From assembly GCF_032054185.1 (NCBI RefSeq), contig NZ_DAMBTF010000009.1, forward strand, positions 1 through 64,000: a stretch of DNA of 64,000 nucleotides, given 5' to 3'. The translations under genes and the position numbers were made by a program. This DNA is from Proteiniclasticum sp032054185 (GTDB lineage Bacteria > Bacillota > Clostridia > Clostridiales > Clostridiaceae). How positions within the stretch are numbered: position 1 is the stretch's first letter; every line of letters starts with the position of its first letter. The notes beneath the pieces were generated by a model. The model made no database searches, was not told where the DNA came from, and worked only from the letters and a program-made list of their open reading frames with translations. Positions 26,254 through 34,734 of the stretch are shown in pieces.

Positions 26254-27030
26254 TCACAAGACGCTGTCATATTTCATTTCTCCCAGCCTGAATACCGGTC
26301 CATCCTTGCACACTCTCTTCAGTCCGGCCTTGGTTTCCGTCATGCATCCATAGCAGGCACCGATTCCGCAGGCCATTCTTTCTTCAAAAGAGAGAAATCC
26401 CTTCTTTATCTGTGCATAGCGCTCATCCAGCGTCCGAAGCATAGCCTTCGGACCGCAGGCATAGAGCGTATCAAAGCTCGGATCCATCTCTCTTATGGCA
26501 TCCGTCACGTAGCCTTCTGTGCCGTAAGAGCCGTCTTCGGTTGCGATGTATAGTGGACCCAGCCTCTCAAAGTCTTCTCTTAAGAATATGCTCTCCTCGT
26601 CTCTGAAGCCAAGGACAGTCGTAACTTCCATCCCTTTTGCCTTCAGCTTTTTGCCCAGCTCATATAGGGGCGGAACACCTACCCCTCCACCGACAAGAAG
26701 AACCCTTCCGCTCTCATCCTGGATGGGAAATCCTTGGCCCAGAGGTCCAAGTACATTTAAAAGATCACCTGACTTAATTCCGCTCATTCTCTCTGTTCCT
26801 CTGCCCACAACCTTATAGATGATGCTAAGGGTTTTCTCTTTCTCATCCGCATCAAATATGGAAATGGGCCTTCTTAGAAGAAGCTCAGATCCTGTGCCCA
26901 CTTTGATGTTCAGAAAGCACCCTGCCATCATTTCACTGAAGCAAAGCTCCTCTCCCCTAAGCTTCATTCTATAGACATCCTTTGCGATGCGAATATTCTC
27001 AAGGATCTCCATATCCATAAGTTTCTTCAT
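26254..27030 (-). CDS. pyrK: Dihydroorotate dehydrogenase electron-transfer subunit
   Basis: 258-residue FAD and [2Fe-2S] subunit of class 1B dihydroorotate dehydrogenase, passing electrons from PyrD to NAD. FAD site RRPISIFDAD (about 54-63), NAD-binding VGGGVGVPPL, and the Cys set CGIGACYGC plus a later VCKDG that holds the 2Fe-2S cluster. Overlaps carB by four bases. It is the last gene of its half-operon; its partner pyrD lies beyond the opp operon. Confidence 0.95.
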   Translation of the reverse strand: MKKLMDMEILENIRIAKDVYRMKLRGEELCFSEMMAGCFLNIKVGTGSELLLRRPISIFDADEKEKTLSIIYKVVGRGTERMSGIKSGDLLNVLGPLGQGFPIQDESGRVLLVGGGVGVPPLYELGKKLKAKGMEVTTVLGFRDEESIFLREDFERLGPLYIATEDGSYGTEGYVTDAIREMDPSFDTLYACGPKAMLRTLDERYAQIKKGFLSFEERMACGIGACYGCMTETKAGLKRVCKDGPVFRLGEMKYDSVL

Positions 27031-30000
27031 GCCTTAACCTCCTCATAAGCGTCAACGGAAAAGTTCATGGATTCAAGGACATCCAGGATTGCCGAAGCTG
27101 TATCCAGGGAGGTCAGGCACGGAATGCTGCTTTCCACCGATTCCCTTCTCATGAGGAAACCATGGGAGAGGAAATCTCTTTTGGCCTGGGAGAAGGTATT
27201 GACCACAAACTGCACTTTTCTGCCTCTTATGACATCAAGGACCGTTTCTGTCCCTTCTCCGATTTTTCTGACCAGTTCAGCTTTAAGACCGTTCTCCTGA
27301 AGAAAGTCCCGGGTGCCCTTTGTGGCCACAAGGCCGTACCCGATACTGCTGAATCGCTTCGCAAGTTGAAGCGCCTCCTCCTTGTCTCTGTCTCCTATGG
27401 TAAAGAGCACCTTCCCGTACTCGCCCATCTCAAAACCTGCAGCGATCATGGCTTTGTACAGCGCCTTGTTGAGCGATCGGTCACGTCCGATGACTTCTCC
27501 CGTGGATTTCATCTCCGGTCCAAGAGCGATGTCCACTTTCCGAAGCTTGCTGAAGGAGAAGACCGGCATCTTCACCGCGTAGCCCATCCTGTCCGGCAGG
27601 AGTCCAAGAGGCACCTTCTGCTCTTTCAGGCTTATCCCGAGAATCGCCTTCGTCGCCATATCCGCCATGTTCATTTCGGTGATCTTGCTGAGAAACGGTA
27701 CGGTTCTTGAGCTTCTCGGATTGACCTCCAGAACATACACATCACCACGGGAATCCACGACAAACTGAATGTTGTAGAGCCCTATGATGTGCAGCCCTTT
27801 ACCGATCCTGTTTGTGTAGTCCACAATGACCTTCAGGGTTTCTTCCTTAAGGGATATGGGCGGATACACCGCCATGGAGTCTCCCGAGTGAACACCCGCT
27901 CTTTCGATATGCTGCATGATGCCCGGAATGAGGATGTCTTTTCCGTCTGATACCGCATCCACTTCACACTCCACACCCGTTATATATCTGTCCACAAGAA
28001 TTCCCTGGGTTCTGGTCTCTTCAGCCAGTTTTTCCATATAGTTTTCCAGCTCCTCCGGCGTATGGATGATCTCCATGTTTCTGCCCCCAAGAACATAGGA
28101 AGGCCTTAGAAGTACCGGGTATCCGATTCCTTCTGCGACATGGAGCGCTTCTTCATTATGGTGCACAACCTTTCCTTCAGGCATGGGGATGGAAAGCTCT
28201 TTGAGCCTTTTCTCGAAGAGATCCCGGTCTTCGGCAAGGTCGATGCTCTCAAGGCTTGTTCCAAGGATGTTTACACCTTTTCTCTTAAGCCCTGCTGCAA
28301 GATTGATCGCTGTCTGTCCGCCGAACTGCACGATGACCCCGTAAGGCTTCTCAAGCTCCACCACATGCATGACATCCTCAAGGGTGAGCGGTTCGAAATA
28401 CAGCTTGTCGGATATGGAGAAGTCCGTCGAGACCGTCTCCGGATTGTTGTTGATGATGATGGCTTCATACCCCAGTTTACGGATGGACCACACACAGTGG
28501 ACCGTGGCATAGTCAAACTCCACGCCCTGTCCGATTCTGATGGGACCGGACCCTAGAACGATGACGGACTTCCTGCCTGAAGACTTCGATTCATTTTCTT
28601 CGCCATAGGTGGAGTAGAAGTAAGGGGTCTCAGATCTGAACTCCCCTGCACAGGTGTCCACCATCTTGTATACCGGTCTGATCCCTGTCTCCTTTCTTTT
28701 TCTTTCCACTTCATCCTCCGTGAGGCCATAGAGTCCGGCGAGATAAGCATCGGAGAAGCCCATTTTCTTGGCTTCGGGAAGGATTTCCTCCAGAGTGCTG
28801 TCCATCGTTCTTCTCTCCATCTTTGCAATTTTCGCGATTTTATTCAGGAAGAAGAGATCGATTTTCGTCTCTTCATGGAGGGTCTGAAGGGGTTCTTCCT
28901 TAAGGAGCAGTTCATAGAGGACAAAGAGTCTGTCGTCTTCTGCCCGGGAAAGAAGTGAGATAAGCTTTTTCCTCTCCATTGACTGGTATTTTTTCAGGCG
29001 GATGTGGTCGGCTTTCACTTCCAGTGAACGGACCGCTTTAAGAAGGCCCTCTTCAAAGGAGCTTCCCAGCGCCATGACCTCTCCTGTGGCCTTCATCTGC
29101 GTTCCGAGCTTTCTGTTTGCCGACTGGAACTTGTCGAAGGCGAACCTCGGGAGCTTTACCGCGATATAGTCGATGGCGGGTTCAAAGCAGCAGTAGGATA
29201 CATTTGTCACGGGATTGATCAGCTCATCCAGTCTGTAGCCCAGAGCAATTTTCGAGGCGATCTTTGCAATGGGGTATCCCGTCGCCTTGGAAGCAAGCGC
29301 CGATGACCTTGACACCCTCGGATTGACTTCAATGATGTAGTAGCTGAAGCTTCTGGGGTCCAGCGCCAGCTGGACATTACATCCGCCTCTGATGTCCAGC
29401 GCTCTTATGATCTTAAGAGAGGCATCTCTTAGCATCTGCACTTCTCTGTCCGTCAGGGTCTGTACCGGGGCAACAACGATGGAGTCTCCCGTATGGATGC
29501 CCACAGGATCCACATTTTCCATGGAACAGACCACGATGGCTGTGTCGTTTGCATCCCTCATGACTTCGAATTCGATCTCTTTCCATCCTGCGATGGACAT
29601 TTCGATGAGACACTGGTTTGCAGGAGAGAGGGAGAGACCGTTTTCTACAATGGTCCTAAGCTCCTCCTCATTCTTTGCGATGCCGCCTCCGGTTCCGCCC
29701 AGGGTAAAGGCCGGTCTTACAATGACAGGATATCCGATTTCCTCCGCGAAGGTTAAAGCGCCTTTGATGTCCCGGGTGATGGTCGAAGGGGGCACAGGTT
29801 CTCCGATTTCATTCATGAGCTTTCTGAAGGCTTCCCGGTCTTCGGCCTTTTCGATGGCCTGAAGATCCGTTCCGAGGACTTCCACCTTGAATTCTTCCAG
29901 TATCCCGTCCTTTGAGAGCTCCATGGCCATATTAAGTCCCGTCTGCCCGCCAAGGGAAGGAAGAAGTGCATCAGGCCTTTCCTTTCTGATGATTTTCTTG

Positions 30001-30221
30001 AGAAATGGAAGCGTCAGCGGCTCCATATAGACTCTGTCGGCCATTTCTCTGTCGGTCATGATGGTTGCCGGATTTGAATTCACAAGGACAACTTCTATGC
30101 CCTCTTCTCTCAAGGCCTGACAGGCCTGGGTTCCCGCATAGTCAAATTCCGCCCCCTGCCCGATGACGATGGGGCCTGAACCGATGACGAGGATTTTCCT
30201 TAGATCTTCTCTTTTTGGCAT
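27027..30221 (-). CDS. carB: Carbamoyl-phosphate synthase large subunit
   Basis: 1064 residues, normal length. Two duplicated ATP-grasp halves: the first begins KILVIGSGPIVIGQGAEFDY and the second (about residue 550) SVIVLGSGPIRIGQGVEFDY. It uses ammonia from CarA, bicarbonate and 2 ATP to make carbamoyl phosphate. The C-terminal about 140 residues are the MGS-like allosteric domain. Start overlaps the carA stop by one base (TAATG) and its end overlaps pyrK by four. Confidence 0.97.
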   Translation of the reverse strand: MPKREDLRKILVIGSGPIVIGQGAEFDYAGTQACQALREEGIEVVLVNSNPATIMTDREMADRVYMEPLTLPFLKKIIRKERPDALLPSLGGQTGLNMAMELSKDGILEEFKVEVLGTDLQAIEKAEDREAFRKLMNEIGEPVPPSTITRDIKGALTFAEEIGYPVIVRPAFTLGGTGGGIAKNEEELRTIVENGLSLSPANQCLIEMSIAGWKEIEFEVMRDANDTAIVVCSMENVDPVGIHTGDSIVVAPVQTLTDREVQMLRDASLKIIRALDIRGGCNVQLALDPRSFSYYIIEVNPRVSRSSALASKATGYPIAKIASKIALGYRLDELINPVTNVSYCCFEPAIDYIAVKLPRFAFDKFQSANRKLGTQMKATGEVMALGSSFEEGLLKAVRSLEVKADHIRLKKYQSMERKKLISLLSRAEDDRLFVLYELLLKEEPLQTLHEETKIDLFFLNKIAKIAKMERRTMDSTLEEILPEAKKMGFSDAYLAGLYGLTEDEVERKRKETGIRPVYKMVDTCAGEFRSETPYFYSTYGEENESKSSGRKSVIVLGSGPIRIGQGVEFDYATVHCVWSIRKLGYEAIIINNNPETVSTDFSISDKLYFEPLTLEDVMHVVELEKPYGVIVQFGGQTAINLAAGLKRKGVNILGTSLESIDLAEDRDLFEKRLKELSIPMPEGKVVHHNEEALHVAEGIGYPVLLRPSYVLGGRNMEIIHTPEELENYMEKLAEETRTQGILVDRYITGVECEVDAVSDGKDILIPGIMQHIERAGVHSGDSMAVYPPISLKEETLKVIVDYTNRIGKGLHIIGLYNIQFVVDSRGDVYVLEVNPRSSRTVPFLSKITEMNMADMATKAILGISLKEQKVPLGLLPDRMGYAVKMPVFSFSKLRKVDIALGPEMKSTGEVIGRDRSLNKALYKAMIAAGFEMGEYGKVLFTIGDRDKEEALQLAKRFSSIGYGLVATKGTRDFLQENGLKAELVRKIGEGTETVLDVIRGRKVQFVVNTFSQAKRDFLSHGFLMRRESVESSIPCLTSLDTASAILDVLESMNFSVDAYEEVKA

Positions 30222-31297
30222 TATCTTCCCTCCGTATGGATCATCATTGTGTCAAATTCCTCAAATATCACCTTCGCATCCTTTGGTCCCGGTGCACTTT
30301 CCGGATGAAACTGCACCGAGAAGGCCCTCTTTCCGGGAATTGTTATCCCTTCTATGGAGCCGTCGTTTACACTGGTATAGATGGTCTTTATATCTGTTCC
30401 GGTAAGGGAAGCTGAATCCACCTCATACCCGTGGTTCTGGCTTGTGATGAGGATTTTTCCCGATCTGTGGTCTCTGACGGCGTTGTTTCCGCCACGGTGT
30501 CCGAATTTCATCTTCCTTGTTTTCGCGCCTGAAGCCAGCGCCAGAAGCTGGTGTCCCATACAGATTCCGAAGAGCGGAACCTTTCCAAGGAGTCCTTTGA
30601 CCGTTTCTATGGGTCCTCTCGCATCCTCCGGATTTCCAGGGCCGTTTGAAAGAACCACTCCGTTCGGATCCATCTCAAGAATCGTCTGAGATGAAGTATC
30701 GTGAGGAACAACAGAGACATGATAGCCCTTTTCCACGAGTGCCTTAAGGATACTCATCTTCATTCCGAAATCCATGAGAACAACTCTTTTTCCACCCCCA
30801 GGCACCTCATAGATGTTCTTTGTTGAAGCACGGCTGATGTGGTCCGTGTAGAATGGATAATCCGCAACTTTCTCCAGACACTCCTTCATCGGCATTTCAG
30901 CCGGGAGGATTGCCCCTTTCAGCGCACCTCTCTCTCTGATGTGCCTTGTGAGTTTTCTCGTATCGATTCTTGAAAGTCCTGGTATTCTGTATTTTTCCAT
31001 ATACTCCAGGAGGGACTTCTCGCTTCTTGCGTTTGACGGTGCATCGCAGTATTCCCTGACGATGAGCGCCGTAAGATGAGGCTTCATGGATTCATAGTCA
31101 TCCCTGTTGATGCCGTAGTTTCCGACCATAGGGTAGGTCATGACCAGCATCTGACCCAGTAAAGAGGGATCGGTCAGAAGCTCCTGATATCCGGACATGG
31201 AGGTGGTGAAGACCACCTCACCATAGACATCTTCTCTGTATCCGAATGCTCTGCCTGAAAATTCGCTGCCGTCTTCCAGCACCAGTTTCTTATCCAA
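30221..31297 (-). CDS. carA: Carbamoyl-phosphate synthase small (glutaminase) subunit
   Basis: 358 residues. N-terminal CPSase small domain (LVLEDGSEFSGRAFGY), C-terminal class I glutamine amidotransferase with nucleophile in FGICMGHQLLALA and His/Glu in QFHPESAPGP. Releases ammonia for CarB. Overlaps pyrC by eight bases. Confidence 0.97.
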   Translation of the reverse strand: MDKKLVLEDGSEFSGRAFGYREDVYGEVVFTTSMSGYQELLTDPSLLGQMLVMTYPMVGNYGINRDDYESMKPHLTALIVREYCDAPSNARSEKSLLEYMEKYRIPGLSRIDTRKLTRHIRERGALKGAILPAEMPMKECLEKVADYPFYTDHISRASTKNIYEVPGGGKRVVLMDFGMKMSILKALVEKGYHVSVVPHDTSSQTILEMDPNGVVLSNGPGNPEDARGPIETVKGLLGKVPLFGICMGHQLLALASGAKTRKMKFGHRGGNNAVRDHRSGKILITSQNHGYEVDSASLTGTDIKTIYTSVNDGSIEGITIPGKRAFSVQFHPESAPGPKDAKVIFEEFDTMMIHTEGR

Positions 31298-32570
31298 TGA
31301 TTTTTCCTCCTTCTACAATGAACTTTCCGTCAAGCATGACCGTCTCTACCTTTCCCTTGACCGCCCAGTTGTCAAAAGGTGTGCTTTTCCCCTTTGACTC
31401 AAAATCTGCGCTTTTTATGATCCATTCCTTTTCAAGGTCGATGAAGACAAGATCTGCCGATGAGCCTTTAAGAAGGCTTCCGGATGGCAGCGACATGACT
31501 TTTGATGGGCCGACTGTCATGGCATCAATAAGCCTTTCAAGGGACAGATGTCCTTTTCTCACCAGGTGGGTGTTGAGCAGAGAAAAGGAAGTTTCAAGTC
31601 CTACGATTCCGAAAGAACTTCCTTCGAGTCCTTTTTCCTTCTCTTCTTTGGTATGAGGTGCATGATCAGTGGCTATGCATTCTATGACGCCTGCTCTTAG
31701 ACCTTCAAGAAGAGCCTCCCGGTCTTCTCTGCTTCTCAGGGGAGGATTCATCTTGTATCTTCCCTCTTCTCTCAGGTCTTCCTCTGTGAGGAGAAGATGA
31801 TGTGGGGTGACTTCTCCAGATACCTTAATTCCGTCCTCCTTTGCCCGCTTAAGAGCCTTCACTCCACCTTCTGTGCTCATATGGCAGATATGGTAGGGAC
31901 ATCCTGTTGCCTCACTGATGGCGATATCTCTTATGATCTGGAGATCTTCCGTCAGAGCATGTATCCCTTTATGCTGATGAGTTTTCGCATATTCTCCATC
32001 ATGAATGTATCCTGAAAAGAGCATGGATTCATCTTCGCAGTGGGTAGTGATGATTCCACCGGCTTCTGCCGTTTTTTTCATCGCTTTATACATCATGCCT
32101 GCATCCTGAACCCCTTTTCCGTCATCGGAAAACCCTAAAGCGCCAGCCGCTTTCATCTCACAAAAATCAACCAGAGTTTCCCCTTTCTCTCCTGCAGTGA
32201 TGGCGCTGTATGCATATACTTTGATGAGACTGTCCGTCTTCACTTTATCGTAGAGAGCTTTCATCTTTTCCGGAGTATCCGGCACAGGATCCGTGTTCGG
32301 CATGGCTGCGATGGTGGTGTATCCGCCAAGAGCCGCAGCTCTTGTACCGGTCTTTATGGTCTCCTTATGTTCATGTCCGGGTTCTCTGAGATGCACATGG
32401 ATATCCACAAACCCCGGTGTAACCAGCATCCCTTTCGCATCATATGTTTCTTCTCCATCTAAGGTTTCAAGACGGTTTCCGATCTCAAGGATTCTTCCTT
32501 CTTCGATTCGGATCTCGCAGCCTTCTGTCGTGTTTTCTTCTCTTACGCGTATGGCATTTATGATCTTCAT
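31290..32570 (-). CDS. pyrC: Dihydroorotase
   Basis: 426-residue type I amidohydrolase closing carbamoyl-aspartate to dihydroorotate. Metal-binding HVHLREPGHEHKET (HxH, about residue 57), later TTHCED, YHICHMST and catalytic Asp in ATDHAPHT. Overlaps pyrB by four bases. Confidence 0.97.
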   Translation of the reverse strand: MKIINAIRVREENTTEGCEIRIEEGRILEIGNRLETLDGEETYDAKGMLVTPGFVDIHVHLREPGHEHKETIKTGTRAAALGGYTTIAAMPNTDPVPDTPEKMKALYDKVKTDSLIKVYAYSAITAGEKGETLVDFCEMKAAGALGFSDDGKGVQDAGMMYKAMKKTAEAGGIITTHCEDESMLFSGYIHDGEYAKTHQHKGIHALTEDLQIIRDIAISEATGCPYHICHMSTEGGVKALKRAKEDGIKVSGEVTPHHLLLTEEDLREEGRYKMNPPLRSREDREALLEGLRAGVIECIATDHAPHTKEEKEKGLEGSSFGIVGLETSFSLLNTHLVRKGHLSLERLIDAMTVGPSKVMSLPSGSLLKGSSADLVFIDLEKEWIIKSADFESKGKSTPFDNWAVKGKVETVMLDGKFIVEGGKIIG

Positions 32571-33448
32571 TTCTCACTCTCCCTCAATGCTCTCTCCAGT
32601 ACCGCCATTCTCACAAAGACACCGTTGCCCATCTGGCACAGGATTCTGCTCCTCCCGCATTCCACCACATCATCCGTCACTTCCCACCCTCTGTTGACCG
32701 GTGCCGGATGCATGAGTATTGCGGTGGACTTCATCTTTTCGATCCGATCTGTATTCATGCCATAGCTTCTGTTGTAGGATAGAGGATCAAGAACCGTTCT
32801 GACTTCATGACGTTCATGCTGAACCCTCAGCATCATGACGATATCCATCTCCGGAAGAATCTCATCCATATCCTGATACATTCTCCCCTTCTCCTGAAAC
32901 ATAGGCGGTGCAGCAAGATGAACCTTCATCCCTAGTCTTTCCATGATGTGGATATTTGAGTGGGCAACCCTTGAGTGGGAGATGTCTCCTGCAATAAGCA
33001 CCTTAAGTCCTGAAAAATCTCCGAACTCCTCCTTTATGGTCATAAGATCGAGAAGGCTCTGGGTGGGATGATCTCCGCTTCCGTCTCCACCGTTTAGTAC
33101 CGGTATGGAGACTTTTCCTCTTAGCGCTTCATAGTATCTGTCCTCCTTGGAGCGGATGACAACGGCATCCACACCTATAGCTTCGAAAGTCCTTACCGTA
33201 TCGTAGAGACTTTCTCCCTTCACCAGACTGCTTCCTTCGGGATACAGATCCATATTCTGTATCCTCATTTTCTTCTCTGCCATGATAAAGGACTGCTGAG
33301 TTCTGGTGCTGGGTTCAAAAAAGAGATTCCCCACTACCCGATCCGGATAATGTGAAATCTCACCATTTTTAAACGCTGAAGCACGATTCAATATAGAAAT
33401 AAGATCATTTGTGTCAATTTCCTTCAGGCTGTACAGATTTCTTTCCAT
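32567..33448 (-). CDS. pyrB: Aspartate carbamoyltransferase catalytic subunit
   Basis: 293 residues, slightly short but complete. Carbamoyl-phosphate motif FFEPSTRTQQSF (about 44-55), then HPTQSLLDL, and the aspartate loop region HAPVNRG (HPAPVNRG here). First gene of the pyrBC-carAB-pyrK half. The ATG lies directly after a hairpin masking its own GGAGG. No regulatory pyrI is present, consistent with the unregulated bacillary type. A decayed copy of its 5' end lies before pyrD. Confidence 0.96.
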   Translation of the reverse strand: MERNLYSLKEIDTNDLISILNRASAFKNGEISHYPDRVVGNLFFEPSTRTQQSFIMAEKKMRIQNMDLYPEGSSLVKGESLYDTVRTFEAIGVDAVVIRSKEDRYYEALRGKVSIPVLNGGDGSGDHPTQSLLDLMTIKEEFGDFSGLKVLIAGDISHSRVAHSNIHIMERLGMKVHLAAPPMFQEKGRMYQDMDEILPEMDIVMMLRVQHERHEVRTVLDPLSYNRSYGMNTDRIEKMKSTAILMHPAPVNRGWEVTDDVVECGRSRILCQMGNGVFVRMAVLERALRESEK

Positions 33449-33587
33449 AATAAAAACCTCCTTTACCCGCGGTAAAAAGAGGTCAGTTAATCATAACAGA
33501 TCCAGATAGAGTTCCCCCTACCTCTGATCGGAAAGTATTCATCTTCTCTTTTCAGCCTCACGGGACTGATTTAAAGTATTCTAGTAG
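33449..33587 (-). promoter_or_regulatory. PyrR-type leader with RBS-sequestering hairpin
   Basis: Contains the PyrR-binding loop AGTCCCGTGAGGCT (complement of 33554-33567). Right before the ATG, ACCTCTTTTTACC can pair with GGTAAAGGAGGT (plus strand 33456-33484), placing the Shine-Dalgarno inside the 3' arm. Only five T follow, so this hairpin could block translation, end transcription, or both. PyrR control is inferred from the motif; no pyrR gene is in the window. Confidence 0.85.
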
Positions 33588-33616
33588 ATTCTATAACGGA
33601 TGAATTATGTTGTCAA
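33588..33616 (-). promoter_or_regulatory. Promoter of pyrB-pyrC-carA-carB-pyrK
   Basis: TTGACA (complement of 33611-33616), 17-base spacer, TAGAAT (complement of 33588-33593). Transcription would start about 135 bases before pyrB. Confidence 0.9.
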
Positions 33617-33690
33617 CTGGGGAAATATAAATAATAATCCTCGAATTGAGCATAATTCAGCTTCTCGCATATTATGTATTGCTGTTAAAA

Positions 33691-34734
33691 CTAAGCTTTC
33701 AGCAGGCAAAAATGATCATTGACTATCTGTTCCAGCTGGCGTTCCACTTCTACAAATTCACAATCCAAATCCAGTGTTTTTACCGTAATTTTATTACCAC
33801 TCATCTGATAGACATTATTGGGATGTATCAATTCGTCTGTTTTGGCATAAAGCAACATACCCGCTACTTCGTGTTCCTGATCCTTAAGTTCCACTTCCTT
33901 ATTTTTTACATATGTGAATATCTGATACAGATTACTGGAATGGAGAGTATTTTTATCGTACTGAACCTGTGTGGTATGAGAATAATATTTGACATCTATT
34001 ATAAGTGTCTTTTCTCCATGACGAAGCATTATATCGGTCTGCATTACAGGCAACATGAACGTGATCCCATCATCAACCTGCCATGGTATCTGTGATGCAG
34101 TTACAGTAAGCTGAGGATATTCTTTTCGATAGTATTCCAGAATGAATTTCTCGTACAATCTGTGCATTCGCTGCTCATCCAGATAATCCATCAGTCTTGA
34201 TGACCCATCAGAACTGGTCTGCAATAAACCCTTAATAACAAGATAGCAAATCGAAATTAACATTCTGTAAGTCTGATTATTACGGTTATACTGTACTTTC
34301 CAGTTAATATTATGGATGTCCAAGAGCTCAACTCCGTCAAAAAACACCAGAAGCTTTCTTAAATCCTTTTTTCTGCCCTTCGTCATATCCGACTTCAGTA
34401 GTATACCTACAGTAGTCTTTATTATACGATTCATATAAGAATTCACTGAAAACTCATCATATTCACATACCAGCTGCTTTTTTAGAAGACTTGTCGTCTT
34501 TATAGAATTTGCTATATTGATTTTGCCGCGAAGAGTCGAGAGAGTGTCGGAATTAGCAATGTATTCTCTTCCTAGTCCTCTCTTCAACTGATACTCTATT
34601 CCTCGAGTTAGAATTGACGCACACAGTTCTGCAGTATTATTAAATTCTTCAGTTCTAATGCTTTTATACCCCTGCTCTCTCAAGACTTTAAATGCATAAG
34701 ATAGCATATAGTAAATATTATTTATAGATATCAC
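33691..34734 (-). CDS. mcrC: McrC-type 5-methylcytosine restriction nuclease subunit
   Basis: 347-residue McrC family protein, the nuclease arm of a type IV modification-dependent restriction system. The PD-(D/E)xK core is visible as MQTDIML ... TLIIDVKYY (about residues 232-250), with NLYQIFTYVKNKE after it. The N-terminal half is the family's DUF2357-free short form with NIYYMLSYAFKVL. It overlaps mcrB by four bases (ATGA), so the two are coupled. A+T-rich with codon use unlike the pyr genes next to it, indicating acquisition. Ends about 75 bases from the pyr promoter, transcribed towards it. Confidence 0.88.
   Translation of the reverse strand: MISINNIYYMLSYAFKVLREQGYKSIRTEEFNNTAELCASILTRGIEYQLKRGLGREYIANSDTLSTLRGKINIANSIKTTSLLKKQLVCEYDEFSVNSYMNRIIKTTVGILLKSDMTKGRKKDLRKLLVFFDGVELLDIHNINWKVQYNRNNQTYRMLISICYLVIKGLLQTSSDGSSRLMDYLDEQRMHRLYEKFILEYYRKEYPQLTVTASQIPWQVDDGITFMLPVMQTDIMLRHGEKTLIIDVKYYSHTTQVQYDKNTLHSSNLYQIFTYVKNKEVELKDQEHEVAGMLLYAKTDELIHPNNVYQMSGNKITVKTLDLDCEFVEVERQLEQIVNDHFCLLKA

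Larger units (their letters stand above)
33288..33616 (-). repeat. Duplicated pyr promoter-leader-pyrB 5' segment (copy 1)
   Basis: The intact partner of 19360-19692; see that entry. The two copies lie in the same orientation about 14 kb apart and bracket carAB-pyrCBK and opp. Confidence 0.85.

Noticed and set aside
27162..27710. 182-codon plus-strand frame within carB
   Set aside because: Antisense shadow of a clearly coding gene.
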